DNA of 64,000 nt from Ricordea florida (lineage: Eukaryota; Cnidaria; Anthozoa; Corallimorpharia; Ricordeidae). The DNA lies in assembly GCA_949710005.1 (NCBI GenBank), contig OX453274.1:20068712-20132711 (forward strand). The letters run 5' to 3'. Below, in pieces: positions 1 through 13,390 of this stretch. The notes beneath the pieces were generated by a model, which was not told the DNA's origin, made no database searches, and saw nothing but the letters and a program-made list of their open reading frames with translations. The translations under genes and the position numbers were made by a program. Every line of letters starts with the position of its first letter. Position 1 is the stretch's first letter.

Positions 1-820
1 GGGTTTACTTAGCCGTTTTTGAGAACGAGCTATTCTAACACAGTGTAATTTCTCAAAATCAGCCGGTACGGTCGCGTAAGCGTTAGTGTACAAAAGGTAG
101 TCTACTTGAAAGGGCCATTTCTCGGGTTGTACTGAACCGATTTGAGTGAGCCATAGATCAAAATTTAGCTAAGAAGATGTAGATTGTGTGATATAATTTT
201 CAGAGGGGTTTACTTAGCCGTTTTTGAGAACGAGCTATTCTAAAACAGTGTAATTTCTCAAAATCAGCCCGTACGGTCGCGTAAGCGTTAGTGTACAAAA
301 GGCAGTCTACTTGAAAGGGCCATTTCTCGGGTTGTACTGAAGCGATTTGAGTGAGCCATAGATCAAAATTGAGCTAAGAAGATGTAGATTTTGTGATATA
401 ATTTTCAGAGGGGTTTACTTAGCCGTTTTTGAGAACGAGCTATTCTAAAACAGTGTAATTTCTCAAAATCAGCCCGTACGGTCGCGTAAGCGTTAGTGTA
501 CAAAAGGTAGTCTACTTGAAAGGGCCATTTCTCGGGTTGTACTGAACCGATTTGAGTGAGCCATAGATCAAAATTTAGCTAAGAAGATGTAGATTGTGTG
601 ATATAATTTTCAGAGGAGTTTACTTAGCCGTTTTTGAGAACGAGCTATTCTAAAACAGTGTAATTTCTCAAAATCAGCCCGTACGGTCGCGTAAGCGTTA
701 GTGTACAAAAGGTAGTCTACTTGAAAGGGCCATTTCTCGGGTTGTACTGAACCGATTTGAGTGAGCCATAGATCAAAATTTAGCTAAGAAGATGTAGATT
801 GTGTGATATAATTTTCAGAG
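1..820. repeat. Near-consensus monomers at the left edge
   Basis: Four monomers differ from consensus at a few private positions, for example 'taacacag' and 'gccggtac' in the first copy and 'aaaattgagct' in the second. The array is already in full register at base 1, so the true array edge lies outside the window. Confidence 0.9.
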
Positions 821-3800
821 GGGTTTACTTAGCCGTTTTTGAGAACGAGCTATTCTAAAACAGTGTAATTTCTCAAAATCTGCCCGTACGGTCGCGTAAG
901 CGTTAGTGTACAAAAGGTAGTCTACTTGAAAGGGCCATTTCTCGGGTTGTACTGAACCGATTTGAGTGAGCCATAGATCAAAATTTAGCTAAGAAGATGT
1001 AGATTGTGTGATATAATTTTCAGAGGGGTTTACTTAGCCGTTTTTGAGAACGAGCTATTCTAAAACAGTGTAATTTCTTAAAATCAGCCCGTACGGTCGC
1101 GTAAGCGTTAGTGTACAAAAGGTAGTCTACTTGAAAGGGCCATTTCTCGGGTTGTACTGAACCGATTTGAGTGAGCCATAGATCAAAATTTAGCTAAGAA
1201 GATGTAGATTGTGTGATATAATTTTCAGAGGGGTGTACTTAGCCGTTTTTGAGAACGAGCTATTCTAAAACAGTGTAATTTCTCAAAATCAGCCCGTACG
1301 GCCGCGTAAGCGTTAGTGTACAAAAGGTAGTCTACTTGAAAGGGCCATTTCTCGGGTTGTACTGAACCGATTTGAGTGAGCCATAGATCAAAATTTAGCT
1401 AAGAAGATGTAGATTGTGTGATATAATTTTCAGAGGAGTTTACTTAGCCGTTTTTGAGAACGACCTATTCTAAAACAGTGTAATTTCTCAAAATCAGCCC
1501 GTACGGTCGCGTAAGCGTTAGTGTACAAAAGGTAGTCTACTTGAAAGGGCCATTTCTCGGGTTGTACTGAACCGATTTGAGTGAGCCATAGATCAAAATT
1601 TAGCTAAGAAGATGTAGATTGTGTGATATAATTTTCAGAGGGGTTTACTTAGCCGTTTTTGAGAACGAGCTATTCTAAAACAGTGTAATTTCTTAAAATC
1701 AGCCCGTACGGTCGCGTAAGCGTTAGTGTACAAAAGGTAGTCTACTTGAAAGGGCCATTTCTCGGGTTGTACTGAACCGATTTGAGTGAGCCATAGATCA
1801 AAATTTAGCTAAGAAGATGTAGATTGTGTGATATAATTTTCAGAGGGGTGTACTTAGCCGTTTTTGAGAACGAGCTATTCTAAAACAGTGTAATTTCTCA
1901 AAATCAGCCCGTACGGCCGCGTAAGCGTTAGTGTACAAAAGGTAGTCTACTTGAAAGGGCCATTTCTCGGGTTGTACTGAACCGATTTGAGTGAGCCATA
2001 GATCAAAATTTAGCTAAGAAGATGTAGATTGTGTGATATAATTTTCAGAGGGGTTTACTTAGCCGTTTTTGAGAACGAGCTATTCTAAAACAGTGTAATT
2101 TCTCAAAATCAGCCCGTACGGTCGCGTAAGCGTTAGTGTACAAAAGGTAGTCTACTTGAAAGGGCCATTTCTCGGGTTGTACTGAACCGATTTGAGTGAG
2201 CCATAGATCAAAATTTAGCTAAGAAGATGTAGATTGTGTGATATAATTTTCAGAGGAGTTTACTTAGCCGTTTTTGAGAACGACCTATTCTAAAACAGTG
2301 TAATTTCTCAAAATCAGCCCGTACGGTCGCGTAAGCGTTAGTGTACAAAAGGTAGTCTACTTGAAAGGGCCATTTCTCGGGTTGTACTGAACCGATTTGA
2401 GTGAGCCATAGATCAAAATTTAGCTAAGAAGATGTAGATTGTGTGATATAATTTTCAGAGGGGTTTACTTAGCCGTTTTTGAGAACGAGCTATTCTAAAA
2501 CAGTGTAATTTCTTAAAATCAGCCCGTACGGTCGCGTAAGCGTTAGTGTACAAAAGGTAGTCTACTTGAAAGGGCCATTTCTCGGGTTGTACTGAACCGA
2601 TTTGAGTGAGCCATAGATCAAAATTTAGCTAAGAAGATGTAGATTGTGTGATATAATTTTCAGAGGGGTGTACTTAGCCGTTTTTGAGAACGAGCTATTC
2701 TAAAACAGTGTAATTTCTCAAAATCAGCCCGTACGGCCGCGTAAGCGTTAGTGTTTAAAAGGTAGTCTACTTGAAAGGGCCATTTCTCGGGTTGTACTGA
2801 ACCGATTTGAGTGAGCCATAGATCAAAATTTAGCTAAGAAGATGTAGATTGTGTGATATAATTTTCAGAGGGGTTAACTTAGCTGTTTTTGAGAACGAGC
2901 TATTCTAAAACAGTGTAACTTCTTAAAATCTGCCCGTACGGTCGCGTAAGCGTTAGTGTACAAAAGGTAGTCTACTTGAAAGGGCCATTTCTCGGGTTGT
3001 ACTGAACCGATTTGAGTGAGCCATAGATCAAAATTTAGCTAAGAAGATGTAGATTGTGTGATATAATTTTCAGAGGGGTTTACTTAGCCGTTTTTGAGAA
3101 CGAGCTATTCTAAAACAGTGTAATTTCTTAAAATCAGCCCGTACGGTCGCGTAAGCGTTAGTGTACAAAAGGTAGTCTACTTGAAAGGGCCATTTCTCGG
3201 GTTGTACTGAACCGATTTGAGTGAGCCATAGATCAAAATTTAGCTAAGAAGATGTAGATTGTGTGATATAATTTTCAGAGGGGTGTACTTAGCCGTTTTT
3301 GAGAACGAGCTATTCTAAAACAGTGTAATTTCTCAAAATCAGCCCGTACGGCCGCGTAAGCGTTAGTGTACAAAAGGTAGTCTACTTGAAAGGGCCATTT
3401 CTCGGGTTGTACTGAACCGATTTGAGTGAGCCATAGATCAAAATTTAGCTAAGAAGATGTAGATTGTGTGATATAATTTTCAGAGGAGTTTACTTAGCCG
3501 TTTTTGAGAACGAGCTATTCTAAAACAGTGTAATTTCTCAAAATCAGCCCGTACGGCCGCGTAAGCGTTAGTGTACAAAAGGTAGTCTACTTGAAAGGGC
3601 CATTTCTCGGGTTGTACTGAACCGATTTGAGTGAGCCATAGATCAAAATTTAGCTAAGAAGATGTAGATTGTGTGATATAATTTTCAGAGGGGTTAACTT
3701 AGCTGTTTTTGAGAACGAGCTATTCTAATACAGTGTAACTTCTCAAAATCTGCCCGTACGGTCGCGTAAGCGTTAGTGTACAAAAGGTAGTCTACTTGAA

Positions 3801-4920
3801 AGGGCCATTTCTCGGGTTGTACTGAACCGATTTGAGTGAGCCATAGATCAAAATTTAGCTAAGAAGATGTAGATTGTGTGATATAATTTTCAGAGGGGTT
3901 TACTTAGCCGTTTTTGAGAACGAGCTATTCTAAAACAGTGTAATTTCTTAAAATCAGCCCGTACGGTCGCGTAAGCGTTAGTGTACAAAAGGTAGTCTAC
4001 TTGAAAAGGCCATTTCTCGGGTTGTACTGAACCGATTTGAGTGAGCCATAGATCAAAATTTAGCTAAGAAGATGTAGATTGTGTGATATAATTTTCAGAG
4101 GGGTGTACTTAGCCGTTTTTGAGAACGAGCTATTCTAAAACAGTGTAATTTATCAAAATCAGCCCGTACGGCCGCGTAAGCGTTAGTGTACAAAAGGTAG
4201 TCTACTTGAAAGGGCCATTTCTCGGGTTGTACTGAACCGATTTGAGTGAGCCATAGATCAAAATTTAGCTAAGAAGATGTAGATTGTGTGATATAATTTT
4301 CAGAGGAGTTTACTTAGCCGTTTTTGAGAACGAGCTATTCTAAAACAGTGTAATTTCTCAAAATCAGCCCGTACGGCCGCGTAAGCGTTAGTGTACAAAA
4401 GGTAGTCTACTTGAAAGGGCCATTTCTCGGGTTGTACTGAACCGATTTGAGTGAGCCATAGATCAAAATTTAGCTAAGAAGATGTAGATTGTGTGATATA
4501 ATTTTCAGTGGGGTTTACTCAGCCGTTTTTGAGAACGAGCTATTCTAAAACAGTGTAATTTCTCAAAATCAGCCCGTACGGTCGCGTAAGCGTTAGTGTA
4601 CAAAAGGTAGTCTACTTGAAAGGGCCATTTCTCGGGTTGTACTGAACCGATTTGAGTGAGCCATAGATCAAAATTTAGCTAAGAAGATGTAGATTGTGTG
4701 ATGTAATTTTCAGAGGGGTTTACTTACCCGTTTATAAGAACGAGCTATTCTAAAACAGTGTAATTTCTCAAAATCAGCCCGTACGGTCGCGTAAGCGTTA
4801 GTGTACGAAAGGTAGTCTACTTCAAAGGGCCATTTCTCGGGTTGTACTGAACCGATTTGAGTGAGCCATAGATCAAAATTTAGCTAAGAAGATGTAGATT
4901 GTGTGATATAATTTTTAGAG
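821..4920. repeat. Higher-order repeat block A-left (820-bp and 615-bp units)
   Basis: Four marked monomer types recur in order: one with 'tgcccg' and, in later copies, 'gggttaactt agctg'; one with 'tcttaaaatc'; one with 'gggtgtactt' plus 'ggccgcg'; and one with 'gagtttactt'. The 'gggtgtactt' type starts at 1231, 1846, 2666, 3281 and 4101, giving steps of 615, 820, 615 and 820. The 'gacctattc' marker repeats 820 bp apart (1461 and 2281). The block closes with a 'cagtgg...ttactcagcc' junction near 4507 and an 'acccgtttataag' monomer at 4716. The same series recurs at 56166-59340. Confidence 0.9.
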
Positions 4921-6360
4921 GGGTTTACTTAGCCGTTTTTGAAAACGAGCTATTCTAAAACAGTGTAATTTCTCAAAATCAGCCCGTACGGTCGCGTAAG
5001 CGTTAGTGTACAAAAGGTAGTCTACTTGAAAGGGCCATTTCTCGGGTTGTACTGAACCGATTTGAGTGAGCCATAGATCAAAATTTAGCTAAGAAGATGT
5101 AGATTGTGTGATATAATTTTCAGAGGGGTTTACTTAGCCGTTTTTGAGAACGAGCTATTCTAAAACAGTGTAATTTCTCAAAATCAGCCCGTACGGCCGC
5201 GTAAGCGTTAGTGTACAAAAGGTAGTCTACTTGAAAGGGCCATTTCTCGGGTTGTACTTAACCGATTTGAGTGAGCCATAGATCAAAATTTAGCTAAGAA
5301 GATGTAAATTGTGTGATATAATTTTCAGAGGGGTTTACTTAGCCGTTTTTGAGAACGAGCTATTCTAAAACAGTGTCATTTCTCAAAATCTACCAGTACG
5401 GTCGCGTAAGCGTTAGTGTACAAAAGGTAGTCTACTTGAAAGGGCCATTTCTCGGGTTGTACTGAACCGATTTGAGTGAGCCATAGATCAAAATTTAGCT
5501 AAGAAGATGTAGATTGTGTGATATAATTTTCAGAGGGGTTTACTTAGCCGTTTTTGAAAACGAGCTATTCTAATACAGTGTAATTTCTCAAAATCAGCCC
5601 GTACGGTCGAGTAAGCGTTAGTGTACAAAAGATATTCTACTTGAAAGGGCCATTTCTCGGGTTGTACTGAACCGATTTGAGTAAGCCATAGATCAAAATT
5701 TAGCTAAGAAGATGTAGATTGTGTGATATAATTTTCAGAGGGGTTTACTTAGCCGTTTTTGAGAACGAGCTATTCTTAAACAGTGTAATTTCTCAAAATC
5801 ACCCGTACGGTCGCATAAGCGTTAGTTTACAAAAGGTAGTCTACTTGAAAGGGCCATTTCTCGGGTTGTACTGAACCGATTTGAGTGAGCCATAGATCAA
5901 AATTTAGCTAACAAGATGTAGATTGTGTGATACAAATTTCAGAGGGGTTTACTTAGCCGTTTTTGAGAACGAGCTATTCTAAAACAGTGTAATTTCTCAA
6001 AATCAGCCCGCACGGTCGCGTAAGCGTTAGTGTACAAAAGGCAGTCTACTTGAAAGGGCCATTTCTCGGGTTGTACTGAACCGATTTGAGTGAGCATAAG
6101 ATCAAAATTTAGCTAAGAAGATGTACATTATGTGATATAATTTTCAGAGGGGTTTACTTAGCCGTTTTTGAGAACGAGCTATTCTAAAACAGTGTAATTT
6201 CTCAAAATCAGTTCGTACGGCCGGGTAAGCGTTAGTGTACAAAAGGTAGTCTACTTGAAAGGGCCATTTCTCGGGTTGTACTGAACCGATTTGAGTGAGC
6301 AATAGATCAAAATTTAGCTAAGAAGATGTAGATTGTGTGATATAATTTTCTGAGGGGTTT
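4921..6360. repeat. Diverged satellite monomers
   Basis: About seven monomers carry many changes found nowhere else in the window, including 'taccagtacgg' near 5391, 'tcgagtaag' and 'gatattctac' near 5607-5640, 'tacaaatttc' near 5932 and 'gttcgtacggccggg' near 6210. One base is missing near 5801 ('aatcacccg' for 'aatcagcccg'). Fewer shared variants mean less recent exchange with the rest of the array. No gene or inserted element is present. Confidence 0.85.
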
Positions 6361-8490
6361 ACTTAGCCGTTTTTGAGAACGAGCTATTCTAAAACAGTGT
6401 AATTTCTCAAAATCAGCCCGTACGGTCGCGTAAGCGTTAGTGTACAAAAGGTAGTCTACTTGAAAGGGCCATTTCTCGGGTTGTACTGAACCGATTTGAG
6501 TGAGCCATAGATCGAAATTTAGCTAAGAAGATGTAAATTGTGTGATATAATTTTCAGAGGGGTTTACTTAGCCGTTTTTGAGAACGAGCTATTCTAAAAC
6601 AGTGTAATTTCTCAAAATCAGCCCGTACGGTCGCGTAAGCGTTAGTGTACAAAAGGTAGTCTACTTGAAAGGGCCATTTCTCGGGTTGTACTGAACCGAT
6701 TTGAGTGAGCCATAGATCACAATTTAGCTAAGAAGATGTAGATTGTGTGATATAATTTTCAGAGGGGTTTACTTAGCCGTTTTTAAGAACGAGCTATTCT
6801 AAAACAGTGTGATTTCTCAAAATCAGCCCATACAGTCGCGTAAGCGTTAGTGTACAAAAGATAGTCTCCTTGAAAGGGCCATTTCTCGGGTTGTACTGAA
6901 CCGATTTGAGTGAGCCATAGATCAAAATTTAGCTAAGAAGATGTAGATTGTGTGATATAATTTTCAGAGGGGTTTACTTAGCCGTTTTTGAGAACGAGCT
7001 ATTCTAAAACAGTGTAATTTCTCAAAATCAGCCCGTACGGTCGCGTAAGCGTTAGTGTACAAAAGGTAGTCTACTTGAAAGGGCCATTTCTCGGGTTGTA
7101 CTGAACCGATTTGAGTGAGCCATAGATCGAAATTTAGCTAAGAAGATGTAAATTGTGTGATATAATTTTCAGAGGGGTTTACTTAGCCGTTTTTGAGAAC
7201 GAGCTATTCTAAAACAGTGTAATTTCTCAAAATCAGCCCGTACGGTCGCGTAAGCGTTAGTGTACAAAAGGTAGTCTACTTGAAAGGGCCATTTCTCGGG
7301 TTCTACTGAACCGATTTGAGTGAGCCATAGATCAAAATTTAGCTAAGAAGATGTTGATTGTGTGATATAATTTTCAGAGGGGTTTACTTAGCCGTTTTTG
7401 AGAACGAGCTATTCTAAAACAGTGTAATTTCTCAAAATCAGCCCGTACGGTCGCGTAAGCGTTAGTGTACAAAAGGTAGTCTACTTGAAAGGGCCATTTC
7501 TCGGGTTGTACTGAACCGATTTGAGTGAGCCATAGATCGAAATTTAGCTAAGAAGATGTAGATTGTGTGATATAGTTTTCAGAGGGGTTTACTTAGCCGT
7601 TTTTGAGAACGAGCTATTCTAAAACAGTGTAATTTCTCAAAATCAGCCCGTACGGTCGCGTAAGCGATAGTGTACAAAAGGTAGTCTACTTGAAAGGGCC
7701 ATTTCTCGGGTTGTACTGAACCGATTTGAGTGAGCCATAGATCAAAATTTAGCTAAGAAGATGTAGATTGTGTGATATAATTTTCAGAGGGGTTTACTTA
7801 GCCGTTTTTGAGAACGAGCTATTCTAAAACAGTGTAATTTCTCAAAATCAGCCCGTACGGTCGCGTAAGCGTTAGTGTACAAAAGGTAGTCTACTTAAAA
7901 GGGCCATTTCTCGGGTTGTACTGAACCGATTTGAGTGAGCCATAGATCAAAATTTAGCTAAGAAGATGTAGATTGTGTGATATAATTTTCAGAGGGGTTT
8001 ACTTAGCCGTTTTTGAGAACGAGCTATTCTAAAACAGTGTAATTTCTCAAAATCAGCCCGTACGGTCGCGTAAGCGTTAGTGTACAAAAGGTAGTCTACT
8101 TGAAAGGGCCATTTCTCGGGTTCTACTGAACCGATTTGAGTGAGCCATAGATCAAAATTTAGCTAAGAAGATGTAGATTGTGTGATATAATTTTCAGAGG
8201 GGTTTACTTAGCCGTTTTTGAGAACGAGCTATTCTAAAACAGTGTAATTTCTCAAAATCAGCCCGTACGGTCGCGTAAGCGTTAGTGTACAAAAGGTAGT
8301 CTACTTGAAAGGGCCATTTCTCGGGTTGTACTGAACCGATTTGAGTGAGCCATAGATCAAAATTTAGCTAAGAAGATGTAGATTGTGTGATATAATTTTC
8401 AGAGGGGTTTACTTAGCCGTTTTTGAGAACGAGCTATTCTAAAACAGTGTAATTTCTCAAAATCAGCCCGTACGGTCGCGTAAGCGTTAG
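6361..8490. repeat. Mixed monomers, including the recurring three-monomer motif
   Basis: This part shows the series of a monomer with 'atcgaaattt' and 'gtaaattg', then one with 'atcacaattt', then one with 'tttttaagaac' and 'gatagtctcc' (about 6360-6960). The same three-monomer series, or parts of it, recurs near 9.8, 11.6, 17.4, 19.2, 22.7, 24.6, 27.9 and 35.3 kb. 'gttctactgaacc' variants occur near 7301 and 8121. Nothing other than satellite is visible. Confidence 0.85.
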
Positions 8491-11400
8491 TGTACAAAAG
8501 GTAGTCTACTTGAAAGGGCCATTTCTCGGGTTGTACTGAACCGATTTGAGTGAGCCATAGATCGAAATTTAGCTAAGAAGATGTAAATTGTGTGATATAA
8601 TTTTCAGAGGGGTTTACTTAGCCGTTTTTGAGAACGAGCTATTCTAAAACAGTGTAATTTCTCAAAATCAGCCCGTACGGTCGCGTAAGCGTTAGTGTAC
8701 AAAAGGTAGTCTACTTGAAAGGGCCATTTCTCGGGTTGTACTGAACCGATTTGAGTGAGCCATAGATCACAATTTAGCTAAGAAGATGTAGATTGTGTGA
8801 TATAATTTTCAGAGGGGTTTACTTAGCCGTTTTTGAGAACGAGCTATTCTAAAACAGTGTAATTTCTCAAAATCAGCCCGTACGGTCGCGTAAGCGTTAG
8901 TGTACAAAAGGTAGTCTACTTGAAAGGGCCATTTCTCGGGTTGTACTGAACCGATTTGAGTGAGCCATAGATCAAAATTTAGCTAAGAAGATGTAGATTG
9001 TGTGATATAATTTTCAGAGGGGTTTACTTAGCCGTTTTTGACAACGAGCTATTCTAAAAAGTGTAATTTCTCAAAATCAGCCTGTACGGTCGCGTAAGCG
9101 TTAGTGTACAAAAGGTAGTCTACTTGAAAGGGCCATTTCTCGGGTTGTACTGAACCGATTTGAGTGAGCCATAGATCAAAATTTAGCTAAGAAGATGCAA
9201 ATTGTGTGATATAATTTTCAGAGGGGTTTACTTAGCCGTTTTTGAGAACGAGCTATTCTAATACAGTGTACTTTCTCAAAATCAGCCCGTACGGTCGCGT
9301 AAGCGTTAGTGTACAAAAGGTAGTCTACTTGAAAGGGCCATTTCTCGGGTTGTACTGAACCGATTTGAGTGAGCCATAGATCAAAATTTAGCTAAGAAGA
9401 TGTAGATTGTGTGATATAATTTTCAGAGGGGTTTACTTAGCCGTTTTTGAGAACGAGCTATTCTAAAACAGTGTAATTTCTCAAAATCAGCCCGTACGGT
9501 CGCGTAAGCGTTAGTGTACAAAAGGTAGTCTACTTGAAAGGGCCATTTCTCGGGTTGTACTGAACCGATTTGAGTGAGCCATAGATTGAAATTTAGCTAA
9601 AAAGATGTAAATTGTGTGATATAATTTTCAGAGGGGTTTACTTAGCCGTTTTTGAGAACGAGCTATTCTAAAACAGTGTAATTTCTCAAAATCAGCCCGT
9701 ACGGTCGCGTAAGCGTTAGTGTACAAAAGGTAGTCTACTTGAAAGGGCCATTTCTCGGGTTGTACTGAACCGATTTGAGTGAGCCATAGATCGAAATTTA
9801 GCTAAGAAGATGTAAATTGTGTGATATAATTTTCAGAGGGGTTTACTTAGCCGTTTTTGAGAACGAGCTATTCTAAAACAGTGTAATTTCTCAAAATCAG
9901 CCCGTACGGTCGCGTAAGCGTTAGTGTACAAAAGGTAGTCTACTTGAAAGGGCCATTTCTCGGGTTGTACTGAACCGATTTGAGTGAGCCATAGATCACA
10001 ATTTAGCTAAGAAGATGTAGATTGTGTGATATAATTTTCAGAGGGGTTTACTTAGCCGTTTTTAAGAACGAGCTATTCTAAAACAGTGTAATTTCTCAAA
10101 ATCAGCCCATACAGTCGCGTAAGCGTTAGTGTACAAAAGATAGTCTCCTTGAAAGGGCCATTTCTCGGGTTGTACTGAACCGATTTGAGTGAGCCATAGA
10201 TCAAAATTTAGCTAAGAAGATGTAGATTGTGTGATATAATTTTCAGAGGGGTTTACTTAGCCGTTTTTGAGAACGAGCTATTCTAAAACAGTGTAATTTC
10301 TCAAAATCAGCCCATACGGTCGCGTAAGCGTTAGTGTACAAAAGGTAGTCTACTTGAAAGGGCCATTTCTCGGGTTGTACTGAACCGATTTGAGTGAGCC
10401 ATAGATCGAAATTTAGCTAAGAAGATGTAAATTGTGTGATATAATTTTCAGAGGGGTTTACTTAGCCGTTTTTGAGAACGAGCTATTCTAAAACAGTGTA
10501 ATTTCTCAAAATCAGCCCGTACGGTCGCGTAAGCGTTAGTGTACAAAAGGTAGTCTACTTGAAAGGGCCATTTCTCGGGTTGTACTGAACCGATTTGAGT
10601 GAGCCATAGATCACAATTTAGCTAAGAAGATGTAGATTGTGTGATATAATTTTCAGAGGGGTTTACTTAGCCGTTTTTGAGAACGAGCTATTCTAAAACA
10701 GTGTAATTTCTCAAAATCAGCCCGTACGGTCGCGTAAGCGTTAGTGTACAAAAGGTAGTCTACTTGAAAGGGCCATTTCTCGGGTTGTACTGAACCGATT
10801 TGAGTGAGCCATAGATCAAAATTTAGCTAAGAAGATGTAGATTGTGTGATATAATTTTCAGAGGGGTTTACTTAGCCGTTTTTGACAACGAGCTATTCTA
10901 AAAAGTGTAATTTCTCAAAATCAGCCTGTACGGTCGCGTAAGCGTTAGTGTACAAAAGGTAGTCTACTTGAAAGGGCCATTTCTCGGGTTGTACTGAACC
11001 GATTTGAGTGAGCCATAGATCAAAATTTAGCTAAGAAGATGTAAATTGTGTGATATAATTTTCAGAGGGGTTTACTTAGCCGTTTTTGAGAACGAGCTAT
11101 TCTAATACAGTGTACTTTCTCAAAATCAGCCCGTACGGTCGCGTAAGCGTTAGTGTACAAAAGGTAGTCTACTTGAAAGGGCCATTTCTCGGGTTGTACT
11201 GAACCGATTTGAGTGAGCCATAGATCAAAATTTAGCTAAGAAGATGTAGATTGTGTGATATAATTTTCAGAGGGGTTTACTTAGCCGTTTTTGAGAACGA
11301 GCTATTCTAAAACAGTGTAATTTCTCAAAATCAGCCCGTACGGTCGCGTAAGCGTTAGTGTACAAAAGGTAGTCTACTTGAAAGGGCCATTTCTCGGGTT

Positions 11401-13390
11401 GTACTGAACCGATTTGAGTGAGCCATAGATTGAAATTTAGCTAAAAAGATGTAAATTGTGTGATATAATTTTCAGAGGGGTTTACTTAGCCGTTTTTGAG
11501 AACGAGCTATTCTAAAACAGTGTAATTTCTCAAAATCAGCCCGTACGGTCGCGTAAGCGTTAGTGTACAAAAGGTAGTCTACTTGAAAGGGCCATTTCTC
11601 GGGTTGTACTGAACCGATTTGAGTGAGCCATAGATCGAAATTTAGCTAAGAAGATGTAAATTGTGTGATATAATTTTCAGAGGGGTTTACTTAGCCGTTT
11701 TTGAGAACGAGCTATTCTAAAACAGTGTAATTTCTCAAAATCAGCCCGTACGGTCGCGTAAGCGTTAGTGTACAAAAGGTAGTCTACTTGAAAGGGCCAT
11801 TTCTCGGGTTGTACTGAACCGATTTGAGTGAGCCATAGATCACAATTTAGCTAAGAAGATGTAGATTGTGTGATATAATTTTCAGAGGGGTTTACTTAGC
11901 CGTTTTTAAGAACGAGCTATTCTAAAACAGTGTAATTTCTTAAAATCAGCCCATACAGTCGCGTAAGCGTTAGTGTACAAAAGATAGTCTCCTTGAAAGG
12001 GCCATTTCTCGGGTTGTACTGAACCGATTTGAGTGAGCCATAGATCAAAATTTAGCTAAGAAGATGTAGATTGTGTGATATAATTTTCAGAGGGGTTTAC
12101 TTAGCCGTTTTTGAGAACGAGCTATTCTAAAACAGTGTAATTTCTCAAAATCAGCCCATACGGTCGCGTAAGCGTTAGTGTACAAAAGGTAGTCTACTTG
12201 AAAGGGCCATTTCTCGGGTTGTACTGAACCGATTTGAGTGAGCCATAGATCGAAATTTAGCTAAGAAGATGTAAATTGTGTGATATAATTTTCAGAGGGG
12301 TTTACTTAGCCGTTTTTGAGAACGAGCTATTCTAAAACAGTGTAATTTCTCAAAATCAGCCCGTACGGTCGCGTAAGCGTTAGTGTACAAAAGGTAGTCT
12401 ACTTGAAAGGGCCATTTCTCGGGTTGTACTGAACCGATTTGAGTGAGCCATAGATCACAATTTAGCTAAGAAGATGTAGATTGTGTGATATAATTTTCAG
12501 AGGGGTTTACTTAGCCGTTTTTGAGAACGAGCTATTCTAAAACAGTGTAATTTCTCAAAATCAGCCCGTACGGTCGCGTAAGCGTTAGTGTACAAAAGGT
12601 AGTCTACTTGAAAGGGCCATTTCTCGGATTGTACTGAACCGATTTGAGTGAGCCATAGATCAAAATTTAGCTAAGAAGATGTAGATTGTGTGATATAATT
12701 TTCAGAGGGGTTTACTTAGCCGTTTTTGACAACGAGCTATTCTAAAAAGTGTAATTTCTCAAAATCAGCCTGTACGGTCGCGTAAGCGTTAGTGTACAAA
12801 AGGTAGTCTACTTGAAAGGGCCATTTCTCGGGTTGTACTGAACCGATTTGAGTGAGCCATAGATCAAAATTTAGCTAAGAAGATGTAAATTGTGTGATAT
12901 AATTTTCAGAGGGGTTTACTTAGCCGTTTTTGAGAACGAGCTATTCTAATACAGTGTACTTTCTCAAAATCAGCCCGTACGGTCGCGTAAGCGTTAGTGT
13001 ACAAAAGGTAGTCTACTTGAAAGGGCCATTTCTCGGGTTGTACTGAACCGATTTGAGTGAGCCATAGATGAAAATTTAGCTAAGAAGATGTAGATTGTGT
13101 GATATAATTTTCAGAGGGGTTTACTTAGCCGTTTTTGAGAACGAGCTATTCTAAAACAGTGTAATTTCTCAAAATCAGCCCGTACGGTCGCGTAAGCGTT
13201 AGTGTACAAAAGGTAGTCTACTTGAAAGGGCCATTTCTCGGGTTGTACTGAACCGATTTGAGTGAGCCATAGATTGAAATTTAGCTAAAAAGATGTAAAT
13301 TGTGTGATATAATTTTCAGAGGGGTTTACTTAGCCGTTTTTGAGAACGAGCTATTCTAAAACAGTGTAATTTCTCAAAATCAGCCCGTAC
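8490..13390. repeat. 9-monomer higher-order repeat, 1,844-bp unit, about 2.7 copies
   Basis: The marker 'gacaacgag' followed by 'ctaaaaagtg' (one base shorter than consensus) occurs at 9041, 10885 and 12729, exactly 1,844 bp apart, which is 9 x 205 minus that one base. The 'atagattgaaattt' marker at 9581, 11425 and 13269 keeps the same spacing, as does 'catacag' at 10111 and 11955. Copies differ at a few private sites, such as 'gatgcaaatt' near 9195, 'cttaaaatc' near 11938 and 'cggattg' near 12626. Boundaries are approximate to within one monomer. Confidence 0.92.
11888..12092. repeat. Monomer with paired changes in both arms of the inverted repeat
   Basis: In this copy phase 21 is A (11908) instead of G and phase 54 is T (11941) instead of C. 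These two positions face each other in the 9-bp inverted repeat, so the G-C pair is replaced by an A-T pair. The sister monomer one unit upstream (about 10044) has only the phase 21 change. Since T at phase 54 also occurs alone elsewhere, conversion or chance could explain the pair. Confidence 0.75.
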
